From Chitinophaga sp. CF118 (GTDB lineage Bacteria; Bacteroidota; Bacteroidia; Chitinophagales; Chitinophagaceae), in assembly GCF_900112615.1 (NCBI RefSeq), contig NZ_FOMK01000002.1:1-64000 (forward strand): a stretch of 64,000 bases of DNA, written 5' to 3'. The notes below the pieces were generated by a model, which saw nothing but the letters and a program-made list of their open reading frames with translations, was not told the DNA's origin and searched no databases. The position numbers and the translations under genes were made by a program. The stretch's first letter is position 1, and every line of letters starts with the position of its first letter. Positions 55,011 to 62,394 of the stretch are shown one piece after another.

Positions 55011-55676
55011 ATGAACAAGATAAGCGTAATCATTACAGGCGCTACCGGTATGGTAGGTGAAGGCGTTCTACACGAATGTCTGCTACACTCTGAAGTAGAA
55101 GCCGTACTATCTATCAGTAGAAAACCTTCCGGTGTTACTCATCCTAAACTGAAAGAAGTTATTCATGCAGACTTCTTTAATTTATCGGCTGTAGAAAGCC
55201 AGCTTAGTGGCTATAATGCTTGTTACTTTTGCCTGGGTGTTTCGTCTATCGGTGTGAAAGAAGCAGAGTATACTAAAATGACGTATACCTTAACCATGCA
55301 TGTAGCAGAAACGCTCAGTAAGCTAAATAAAGAGATGACGTTCTGCTATGTATCGGGAGCAGGAACGGATACTAATGGAAGATCGATGTGGTCGAAAGTA
55401 AAAGGGAAAACAGAAGATGATCTGTTTAAACTACCTTTTAAAGCGGTATTTGCATTCCGTCCGGGGTATATAAACCCCACCAAAGGATTGAAGAATACAC
55501 TCTCTTTTTATAAGTATATAACCTGGATGTATCCGTTTTTCAAGGTTGTGTTTCCAGGAATGGTTTCCACGCTGAAAGAAGTAGGATTAGCGATGATCAG
55601 TGTTACACTATATGGAAGTGATAAGCGGGTGCTGGCGGTGAAAGATATTATTGCGTCTGCGAAGAAGGCGGAATAA
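55011..55676 (+). CDS. NAD(P)-binding Rossmann-fold protein (atypical SDR)
   Basis: The product has 221 residues. The N-terminal dinucleotide-binding motif is ITGATGMVGEGVL (GxxGxxG form). CYFCLGVSSIG and CYVSGAGTDTNGRSMWSKVK follow, and FAFRPGYINPTKG stands where SDR-like proteins have the RPxxYG region. It belongs to the NAD(P)H-binding, HTATIP2-like group of atypical short-chain dehydrogenases. It starts 15 bp after the histidine kinase and is probably the last gene of that unit. The reaction is not known. An accessory role in potassium stress is possible, but many such genes sit at operon ends without a functional link. Confidence 0.82.
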   Translation: MNKISVIITGATGMVGEGVLHECLLHSEVEAVLSISRKPSGVTHPKLKEVIHADFFNLSAVESQLSGYNACYFCLGVSSIGVKEAEYTKMTYTLTMHVAETLSKLNKEMTFCYVSGAGTDTNGRSMWSKVKGKTEDDLFKLPFKAVFAFRPGYINPTKGLKNTLSFYKYITWMYPFFKVVFPGMVSTLKEVGLAMISVTLYGSDKRVLAVKDIIASAKKAE

Positions 55677-55681
55677 AAAAA

Positions 55682-55703
55682 AGCCTTTCATTTCTGAAAG
55701 GCT
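55682..55703 (-). terminator. Intrinsic terminator for minus-strand transcription in 55677-55989 gap
   Basis: AGCCTTTCA / TGAAAGGCT stem with a TTTC loop. The poly-A tract at 55674-55681 makes a T-run on the minus strand, so it stops transcripts from the DUF3592-like side, about 290 bp beyond that gene. The rest of the 313-bp gap shows nothing recognisable. Confidence 0.75.
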
Positions 55704-55989
55704 AAAGGGGGTGCAATCAAAAGGATACGGGCTTTCATGGACAAGTAAAATATCATCAGCATACTGTTAATATGCGGTTAGTTATATTCTATAATGTTTT
55801 AGGTTTTTTGTATGGTGGAATCTTTCAATACTGAAGATGATACAAATATAAGTTCCCACTTATATTAATAAAATACAACTAACCGGCTATTTTTTATATA
55901 TGAGTACACTGGCACAATAAATCAATGTGGTATTACGTTTGCGGCAGCGCTCGCTATTAAGTATTGAAACTGATGGGGATAGGGATTTG

Positions 55990-56460
55990 TTATTCTCTAA
56001 AAGGGCTATGGATAGTCCGTACCCCTTTATACTCATTCCTTTTTATAAGGAAATAAATAAGTCTGAATAAAATGAGAAACAGGCCAAAACCTGCAAATAC
56101 ATAAGCTCCAAAAAATCCATCTATTCCCTCTATTTGTACGTGCTCAGAAAAGAATTTGTCATAATAAACAGTCACACTATCTCCAATTGAATAATAAGCC
56201 GTATTTGAAGACATGTGCGATATATACGTTTTCTTCTCTCCATTTTGCCCTGTATATTCAGCTATGGGCGACCACGTATTATTAAAAGCACTTCCTTTTC
56301 TACTACTTGTTCTCTGGTAAAATCCGACTATAAGACCTTTTGTTTTTACCGCTTTTGATTTAAAGCTTTCTCCGTTATAAAACAACAATCCCCCTGTGAA
56401 AAGTAGAATTACGCCTATCACTAAAACTATATTGCTTAACCGGTTAATAGTTATTACCAC
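55990..56460 (-). CDS. DUF3592-like membrane protein
   Basis: The product has about 157 residues with two membrane helices: near the N-terminus (NIVLVIGVILLFTGGLLFY) and near the C-terminus (GAYVFAGFGLFLILFRLIYFL). The loop between is a beta-rich domain (AVKTKGLIVGFYQRTSSRKG, SPIAEYTGQNGEKKTYIS, YYSIGDSVTVYYDKFFSEHV) that fits DUF3592, an exposed membrane-bound domain of unknown function. No ATG fits well: the first in-frame ATG (56589) overlaps the hemolysin III gene. I choose the GTG at 56460; another GTG at 56502 is possible. It follows the hemolysin III family gene and may be co-transcribed with it. Confidence 0.75.
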   Translation of the reverse strand: MVITINRLSNIVLVIGVILLFTGGLLFYNGESFKSKAVKTKGLIVGFYQRTSSRKGSAFNNTWSPIAEYTGQNGEKKTYISHMSSNTAYYSIGDSVTVYYDKFFSEHVQIEGIDGFFGAYVFAGFGLFLILFRLIYFLIKRNEYKGVRTIHSPFRE

Positions 56461-56525
56461 GTACGTTTTATTTTCAAATAATAAAAAACGATCCTGCCCC
56501 ACTTTAAAGAGTAATCGACACAAGG

Positions 56526-57158
56526 TCACATAGCCAGTAAAACGGCTACATAGTGGCATACAGCTGCTGCAAATACCAGTGCATGCCATACTGCATGGGT
56601 ATACTTATATTTATCCCATACATAAAAGAATACCCCAATAGAATATAACCCGCCTCCTATCGCCAGCAGGATAATAACAGGCAGTGGCAATAATTCGAAG
56701 AATCGCTTACCTCCTACTACCATAATCCATCCCATTACCAGATAAATCAAAGTGGAAATGAGATTGAATTTACCGGTGAACCAGCTTTTGAATAATACGC
56801 CTACAAGGGTAAGCCCCCACAATACCGATAACAGGCTAATACCAAAGGCATTATTCATGTAGATGAGCAGAAAAGGCGTATATGTACCAGCTATTAAGAA
56901 GTAGATACTAATATGGTCAAAGATCTCAAAGATCTTTTTTATGGCAGTTTCCTGTGAAAGATGATAGACCGTAGAGCAGGTGAAAAGCAGCAGAAAGCAA
57001 AAGCTATAAATACCTGCTCCTACTACACCAGGTACATTACTGTGGGATGCAGCAAGACCAGTCAGCACGGGTAGGGCCCCCAATCCAAAAACGACTCCTG
57101 CACCATGAATCAAACCATTTACAATTTCCTGTTGGCGGCTATATATTTTATGTTCCAC
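56526..57158 (-). CDS. Hemolysin III / PAQR family membrane protein
   Basis: The product has 210 residues and seven membrane helices. It shows the family's conserved residues: NGLIHGAGVVFGL, STVYHL (Ser and His of the SxxYH motif), FDHISIYFLIAGTYTPFLL and AVWHALVFAAAVCHYVAVLL, with the last His pair. These Asp/His residues form the zinc site of PAQR-type proteins. Despite the name, bacterial members are mostly of uncertain role in membrane homeostasis. Length is normal. The next gene starts 65 bp downstream and may be part of a two-gene unit. Confidence 0.92.
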   Translation of the reverse strand: MEHKIYSRQQEIVNGLIHGAGVVFGLGALPVLTGLAASHSNVPGVVGAGIYSFCFLLLFTCSTVYHLSQETAIKKIFEIFDHISIYFLIAGTYTPFLLIYMNNAFGISLLSVLWGLTLVGVLFKSWFTGKFNLISTLIYLVMGWIMVVGGKRFFELLPLPVIILLAIGGGLYSIGVFFYVWDKYKYTHAVWHALVFAAAVCHYVAVLLAM

Positions 57159-57240
57159 GATATTATAATTTAATCCTTTTTACAGCTGGTAATATAGGAT
57201 TAAATTCTAAACCATTTTATGACTTTACCACATATTGTAC

Positions 57241-57459
57241 CTATTTTTCAGTCAGCCAGGTATCTATTGCCACACCTATGGTACTGGTTTCTTCAGTTTC
57301 ATTATCTGAACCTTCTACAAACCAGTGGCAAGCTCCTTCATTGTCCTCTTTCAATACCAGTGTAATATCTCCGCCTAGCAGGTGAACGGTAAAATGAGTA
57401 TTGTCCAGTTGCTCTACCAATACGGTATCATTGTTATAATCAATTTTAAATGAATTCAT
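57241..57459 (-). CDS. Small conserved hypothetical protein
   Basis: The chosen ATG at 57459 gives 72 residues starting MNSFKIDYNNDTVLVEQLDN; the frame extends 19 codons further upstream with sequence not typical of an N-terminus. The body is beta-rich and acidic, with HFTVHLLGGDITLVLKEDNE and STIGVAIDTWLTEK. No signal or membrane segment. It stands between the hemolysin III gene (same strand, 82 bp) and the divergent DUF1415 gene. Function unknown. Confidence 0.65.
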   Translation of the reverse strand: MNSFKIDYNNDTVLVEQLDNTHFTVHLLGGDITLVLKEDNEGACHWFVEGSDNETEETSTIGVAIDTWLTEK

Positions 57460-57548
57460 ACTATTCTTTTTAGGTATATGCACAATCATTGTGCCTGTAT
57501 TAGGCAGAAATGGCACAGAGTTGGTGGGCTTACATTACCTTTGTGCTT

Positions 57549-58091
57549 ATGACTGACGATTTGCAGGTTATTTCTCAAACAAAGAACTGGATCAGGGTAT
57601 TGGTAGTGGGTTGTAACTTCTGCCCGTTTGCATCAAAGGTGGCTAAGCAGGAAAGTATCCATTACCGGGTAGAAAATGCGACTACATCTTCAGCAGGCAA
57701 GGATGCCCTACTGGAGGAATGCAGACGATTGGACGAGGATCCTTCAATTGCGACTACCCTGCTCATTTTCCCAGATGCATTTCCGGTATTTGATCAATAT
57801 CTTGATTTTGTTTTTACTGCAGAAAAAATGATGCGACAAAAAGGATATGACGGGACTTATCAGCTTGCCAGCTTTCATCCGTTATACCAGTTTGCCGAAA
57901 CAGCATTGGAAGACCCTGCAAATTATACTAACAGATCGATCTATCCTATGTTACACTTATTAAGAGAAGATGATATTACAAAGGCACTGGAGCGATATCC
58001 CAACTCCTCCAAAATACCTGAAAACAATATCAACTTTGCCAGAAGCAAGGGTGAAGCTTATATGAAAATGTTAAGAGATAGTTGTCTGTAA
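57549..58091 (+). CDS. DUF1415 family protein
   Basis: The product has 180 residues from the ATG at 57549; the frame is open upstream, but that ATG directly precedes the conserved region. Conserved parts are KNWIRVLVVGCNFCPFASKV, TLLIFPDAFPVFDQYLDFVF and YQLASFHPLYQFAETALEDP, then TNRSIYPMLHLLREDDITKA. These match DUF1415, a cytoplasmic family with a conserved NFCPFA Cys segment and an FHPxYxF motif, function unknown. It is divergent from the small 72-residue gene. No operon partners. Confidence 0.88.
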   Translation: MTDDLQVISQTKNWIRVLVVGCNFCPFASKVAKQESIHYRVENATTSSAGKDALLEECRRLDEDPSIATTLLIFPDAFPVFDQYLDFVFTAEKMMRQKGYDGTYQLASFHPLYQFAETALEDPANYTNRSIYPMLHLLREDDITKALERYPNSSKIPENNINFARSKGEAYMKMLRDSCL

Positions 58092-58170
58092 AACATATTT
58101 ATTTCCGGTAAGTTTGTGAGCTGCCGCAGGAAATCCAGACCGAAAAATCTATAAAACAGGCATGTACAGA

Positions 58171-59772
58171 TCAGGGCTTTAACCATACCAGTCTGGCATT
58201 TCTTTGTTTCCCTCTCCTTTCCACTTTTAGAGTGATGAAAATATTATTTTCCCGGTCATAATCAGATACTGTAAATAATGCGAGATTAGAGAAATTCTCT
58301 TTTGCGGGTTTACCGAATATAAAATTTCTTTCAGGAAGCACATTGCTTCCATCTAAGGAGTAATAGAAACCATTACATTCTCCCAATGCCCGGATCGTTG
58401 TAATGTGTCCTTTTTTAATTGATTCTGCATTATCTTCCACATCATTCAGCAATGCATATTTTTTCTCCTTTCCATCCAGGAACATGAATGATTTGTACTG
58501 ATCGCCCTTTGCAAGCTTCTGAGCACTATTGATCCTTTCTGACAGATAAAAGGAAGATACTTCCAGCTCACGCATTACCTGTGACTTGGGAATCAGACTA
58601 CTACTGATCTCTTTTCCTGTTACGTCGAAAAGAGCAATAGCTGCACTGTTCATGAAACAATAAACATAAGGACCAGAATTCAGCGATGTTATAACCGAAT
58701 GTGTCAGCTCTTCATATGCAATTGAAAAACCACCATCATCTTCAATAAATAATTGCTGCGGCATACCAGTGAATGCCTGTTTTTGCCCAAACAGTTCCTT
58801 TTTACGGGTATTTACCTTTTCAGGATAGATGTTTACTTCCTTGTCTACTTTTTGTGTGTATGGGTCCAGGATTGCCAGGAAACCATCATATTGCTCTTTC
58901 CTCGTTCCCTGTGCATGAGAAGCACCTAATAACAGGAGTTTTTTAGTTAAAGGATTAAATTTCACACATGCGCTGTCCACTATTTGTCCGTCTCTTACCG
59001 GCACATCATTCGCAATCATATGATCTATCCCTTTATCCAGATTAGAGATTACCAGGTGTCCGTCTTTATAATCTTCAGCTACCTGATCATATGCAAAGCC
59101 GATAATACTCAATTTCTCGCCTCCCATTACGGCCATATCCAGGTAATCAAAATACCGGTAGTGTTGGAACGGAGGTACATAAAAATTCTTATTTACTTCT
59201 TTATGCATACTGTCATACAGCACTACTTCAATCGCCCGTTTCCCGGCAGAATTATCATTCCGATGCAGGATCACGAGCCCATAATAGTCACTGTTGGGAT
59301 CTTTGCGAATAAAGAAAGAGGAGTCCGGTCTGAATTCAGGAATGATAGACCGGAACTTGGAGGAATACCTGTCTGCTTCTGCTATCTTATCTTCATTTTT
59401 TAATTCGCCGGTATTTCCATCGATTTGTACCCTGTAGAGTGCGGGATGTTTATCATTTATCTCACTGATGAATAATACGGCTTCGCCCGCAATCTCAAAG
59501 ATACTATTGATACGAAACCCTCTACTCTTGCCCAGTGCAGGTTTCAGATGTTTCTGTACTTTCCGCATATGGTCAGCACCATATATGCTGACATCTATCG
59601 TTTCTTCCTGTGAAATATAAAGACAGAGGGTATTCCCGTTTTTCATCTGTAAAATCCTGGCGTAACCAGATTCGGGTTCTTCAAATAATGGCCCTTCTGC
59701 AATAACGTTAAATTGCGCAAAAGTGAGTACCTGGAATAATGTAAAGATGAATAGTAGGGACAGCGTTCGCAT
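58171..59772 (-). CDS. Secreted 533-residue protein, unknown function
   Basis: The product has 533 residues with a signal peptide (MRTLSLLFIFTLFQVLTFAQ). The body is beta-rich, with repeated patterns such as NGNTLCLYISQEETIDVSIY, EAVLFISEINDKHPALYRVQ, KLSIIGFAYDQVAEDYKDGH and KLLLLGASHAQGTRK. These resemble blades of an irregular beta-propeller. No family is recognised and no enzymatic motif is evident. It lies downstream of the lanthipeptide-type precursor on the same strand, separated by a hairpin and its own promoter, so a functional link to that peptide is uncertain. Confidence 0.7.
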   Translation of the reverse strand: MRTLSLLFIFTLFQVLTFAQFNVIAEGPLFEEPESGYARILQMKNGNTLCLYISQEETIDVSIYGADHMRKVQKHLKPALGKSRGFRINSIFEIAGEAVLFISEINDKHPALYRVQIDGNTGELKNEDKIAEADRYSSKFRSIIPEFRPDSSFFIRKDPNSDYYGLVILHRNDNSAGKRAIEVVLYDSMHKEVNKNFYVPPFQHYRYFDYLDMAVMGGEKLSIIGFAYDQVAEDYKDGHLVISNLDKGIDHMIANDVPVRDGQIVDSACVKFNPLTKKLLLLGASHAQGTRKEQYDGFLAILDPYTQKVDKEVNIYPEKVNTRKKELFGQKQAFTGMPQQLFIEDDGGFSIAYEELTHSVITSLNSGPYVYCFMNSAAIALFDVTGKEISSSLIPKSQVMRELEVSSFYLSERINSAQKLAKGDQYKSFMFLDGKEKKYALLNDVEDNAESIKKGHITTIRALGECNGFYYSLDGSNVLPERNFIFGKPAKENFSNLALFTVSDYDRENNIFITLKVERRGKQRNARLVWLKP

Positions 59773-59795
59773 AGGATATTTGATATTCAGTCAAA

Positions 59796-59803
59796 CAAAT
59801 ATA
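59796..59803 (-). promoter_or_regulatory. Candidate promoter of the 533-residue protein gene
   Basis: On the minus strand TATATTTG matches the -7 consensus TAnnTTTG. A TTTA at 18 bases upstream is a weak -33. The leader to the ATG at 59772 would be about 17 bases. Confidence 0.45.
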
Positions 59804-59845
59804 GCCATTTTTCTGAATATCTAAACAGAATAGAGGTTGTTGTTA

Positions 59846-59878
59846 CAAAGCCCTGTAATCACTGATTACAAGGCTTTG
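59846..59878 (-). terminator. Hairpin directly after lanthipeptide-type precursor gene
   Basis: CAAAGCCCTGTAATC / GATTACAAGGCTTTG, 14 of 15 positions paired around a 3-base loop, starts 9 bp after the precursor stop codon. A long T-run is missing (TTTG only), so it may act as an mRNA-stabilising stem that favours high precursor expression, or as a weak terminator. Confidence 0.7.
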
Positions 59879-59886
59879 AGATGAAA

Positions 59887-60054
59887 TCAGACAACTACGC
59901 ATTCCAGGGAACAGATAGTTGGACAAATGTGATTACAACTGGAATTACTGATGGCGTCATTTACCTGACCTTTCCCTGATACAGGGCTTACAGGATTTAA
60001 GCTGGCAATCTTGATCTTTACAAGCTGCAGTTTTTTCTGGGTGTTCTTTTTCAT
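59887..60054 (-). CDS. Class I lanthipeptide-type precursor peptide (orphan)
   Basis: The product has 55 residues. The leader reads MKKNTQKKLQLVKIKIASLN, matching the Bacteroidota lanthipeptide leader style KKLxLxKxKIAxLN. A Ser/Gly linker follows (PVSPVSGKGQ), then a short core rich in Ser, Thr and Cys: Cys40, Cys44, Cys48 and Cys52 with Ser36, Ser38, Ser39, Thr46 and Ser49. These are the residues that a LanB/LanC-type system would dehydrate and cyclise into thioether rings. Lanthipeptides (pinensins) are known from Chitinophaga. No LanB, LanC, protease or transporter lies in this window, so the maturation genes must be elsewhere or the gene is a lone remnant. A hairpin follows its stop codon. 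Confidence 0.8.
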   Translation of the reverse strand: MKKNTQKKLQLVKIKIASLNPVSPVSGKGQVNDAISNSSCNHICPTICSLECVVV

Positions 60055-60263
60055 AAAAGATAGTTTATAATGGTTAAATACCTAGTTAGTAAATTAACCA
60101 TTCTTTCTATGAAAAAGCCCTGACGGAAATTAAAATCAACTTAAAGATCGCCTAAGATTATCATGTTAGGAATATGCCGGATGCACAGAAAAGCACCTGG
60201 GGTAAGCCTCGTCTGTTTAATGATAGGTTTAGCTTCCATTGCCTGGTGCTTTGTAAGGATTTT

Positions 60264-61109
60264 TCATACAACACTGGCTGCACCTAACAGGGCTGCGTTT
60301 TCATCGAGCGTTGACAATACAAAAGATATGTTCAGGTTTCTCTCATTCAATTTATGCTGGAGAGCAATTTTAAACAAGGGAAATGTTTGTGCAATATTCC
60401 CACCCAGTACAATACGTGAAGGTACTGGATTCAATGTACTTAAGAATAAAGCCAGGTTTGTTCCAAATTCATTGAATACTTCGATGGTGTATTTATTCAT
60501 CAGCCTTGCTATTTCTTTTACATCCTTTGCCTCCCTGCCGCTTATTTCACGATATCTTTTTACAAGCCACCTGGAACAGAAATAATCTTCGGCTCTGGAT
60601 GCTAAAAAAGGAATATCATAAAAAGCAGCATCCCGGGCTATGCCATTTTCAGCAATGGCAGAACCAAAGCCAGTACCCAGAGTGAGCCCAGTGACATCCA
60701 GTTCTCCCTTTACAGCACCATTAAAAAGTTCTCCCTGTAAAAAGCAGCGAGCATCGTTGGCCATCCTTATATTACAGGCTTCCATCTGCAGTTCTTCTGC
60801 CAGCAATGATTTCACATTCAGCCCGTACAATGCTTCATATTTATGTAACCCGGTAATCAATGAAACACCTGCTTCGTAATCAAAAGGTCCGGGCATGGCA
60901 ATTCCAATCTGGTATACTCCTTCTGCAGCACACAGGCTTTTCCTGATTACCTGTCCCCAGCTTTTGATAATATTACCGGCACTACCATTTGCGTTTACAT
61001 GCTCACGTTGGAACGAACCTGGTATTATTGTACCACTCTCCATATCAATGAGAGCTGTCGTAATATGAGTTCCTCCAATATCCGCTCCAAGGATGATGAA
61101 ATGGTTCAT
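60264..61109 (-). CDS. ROK family sugar kinase
   Basis: The ATG at 61109 is 2 bp after the stop of the transporter gene; an upstream ATG would overlap it. The product has 281 residues. The phosphate-binding motif is LGADIGGTH (Asp10), the catalytic Asp119 lies in RMANDARCFLQGE, and GLTLGTGFGSAI is the second nucleotide motif. RIVLGGNIAQ marks the adenosine loop. The zinc-binding Cys cluster CxCGxxGC of many ROK enzymes is absent. Such kinases phosphorylate glucose, fructose, mannose or N-acetyl sugars. The neighbours (sugar transporter and mannose-6-phosphate-isomerase-like gene) suggest a hexose kinase, plausibly mannose or fructose. Confidence 0.9.
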   Translation of the reverse strand: MNHFIILGADIGGTHITTALIDMESGTIIPGSFQREHVNANGSAGNIIKSWGQVIRKSLCAAEGVYQIGIAMPGPFDYEAGVSLITGLHKYEALYGLNVKSLLAEELQMEACNIRMANDARCFLQGELFNGAVKGELDVTGLTLGTGFGSAIAENGIARDAAFYDIPFLASRAEDYFCSRWLVKRYREISGREAKDVKEIARLMNKYTIEVFNEFGTNLALFLSTLNPVPSRIVLGGNIAQTFPLFKIALQHKLNERNLNISFVLSTLDENAALLGAASVV

Positions 61110-61111
61110 TT

Positions 61112-62389
61112 TTAATGCATTAAGTCTTTCCAATAGTTTTGAATCTGCTCAAGGGATTTACCCTTGGTTTCAGGAAGTAATCTGAATACGGCAATGAAAG
61201 CCAGTAAACAAAAGAATGCGAAGAACCAGAATGTCTGCGCTACGCCCAGTGCATGTAAAAGCATTGGCGTGAGCTGGCCTACAATTGCATCGGCGACCCA
61301 CATTACCAGAATACTTAAAGACAAAGCTTTTGCGCGGATGTTATCCGGAAAAATCTCTGCTGCAATTACAAATTTCAAAGGACCGATCGAGAAGGCAAAG
61401 AAAGCCAGGAAGGCCAGTACACATAACAATAACCAGATACCATTGCTAGCTCCCACATAAAAACAAATGCCTGTAAGCAGTAAGCTGATTGTAGCACCTG
61501 CAGTCCCCCAGAGATAAAGGGGTCTTCTACCCAGACTGTCTACTTTCCAGATGGCGATTAATGTAAAAAGTGCATTGGCAGCACCAAAGAAAAGCTGGCT
61601 CAATAAAGAATTACTTAGAGTGATGCCTGCTTTTAATAAGATAGTAGGGCCATAATAAATAATTGCATTGATACCACTGAACTGGGAAAAGAGAGGCAGT
61701 AAGATCCCTATTAGTAAAGCCCTGCGCAAAGCAGGAGCAAATAACAGTCCATATCCGGCCTCCTGTTTTGCAGGTGTTTTTTCGTCCTTCTGCATGAGCC
61801 AGCGCGGGCTTTCCGGAATAAACATTAATCCCAGCAAAAAGAGTATTGCTGGCAGCATGCCTACACCAAACATTATTCTCCATACATTTATTAGTCCTGA
61901 TGAATCCAGCTTCAGTAACAGGCTGTTGCTCAGGTAAGCACAAAAGATACCGATGGTAATAGCCAGCTGATAAAAGGTAACCATTCGTCCCCGTTTATTA
62001 TCCGGAGCAATTTCAGAGAGATATAGGGGAACCACACTGGAAGCGATTCCCACAGCCAATCCGCCAGTAATTCTTGCGATAATTAACAGTGAGAAATCCG
62101 GAAGGAAAGTGCAACCCAGTGCAGCCAGCAGGAAAAATAATGCCGACAGGAACATGCTCTTTTTACGGCCCAAGCGGTCACTAAGGTCACTGGCGAAAAC
62201 TACCCCGGTAACACATCCTACCAGTGCAGAAGAAACGAACCACCCCTCCTGTAATGAAGACAGGCCGAACTGTTTTTGTACCAGTGGTAATACGCCCGAT
62301 ACTACGGCCATATCAAAACCAAACAGGAAGCCGCCTAAAGAAGCAACCAATGTGGTTAGTACCAGTTTATCATTTGATTGTTTTTGCAT
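61112..62389 (-). CDS. MFS sugar-porter family transporter
   Basis: The product has 425 residues with twelve predicted helices. It shows the sugar-porter signatures: GFLFGFDMAVVSGVLPLVQK at helix 1, SDRLGRKKSM between helices 2 and 3, PLYLSEIAPDNKRGRMVTFY between 4 and 5, PESPRWL after helix 6 and FRLLPETKGKSLEQI at the C-terminus. It is an inner-membrane proton-coupled or facilitated hexose carrier. The C-terminal third includes FVIAAEIFPDNIRAKALSLS. It ends 2 bp before the ROK kinase start and begins 5 bp after the stop of the isomerase-like gene, so all three form an operon for sugar uptake and phosphorylation. Confidence 0.94.
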   Translation of the reverse strand: MQKQSNDKLVLTTLVASLGGFLFGFDMAVVSGVLPLVQKQFGLSSLQEGWFVSSALVGCVTGVVFASDLSDRLGRKKSMFLSALFFLLAALGCTFLPDFSLLIIARITGGLAVGIASSVVPLYLSEIAPDNKRGRMVTFYQLAITIGIFCAYLSNSLLLKLDSSGLINVWRIMFGVGMLPAILFLLGLMFIPESPRWLMQKDEKTPAKQEAGYGLLFAPALRRALLIGILLPLFSQFSGINAIIYYGPTILLKAGITLSNSLLSQLFFGAANALFTLIAIWKVDSLGRRPLYLWGTAGATISLLLTGICFYVGASNGIWLLLCVLAFLAFFAFSIGPLKFVIAAEIFPDNIRAKALSLSILVMWVADAIVGQLTPMLLHALGVAQTFWFFAFFCLLAFIAVFRLLPETKGKSLEQIQNYWKDLMH

Positions 62390-62394
62390 GTTAT

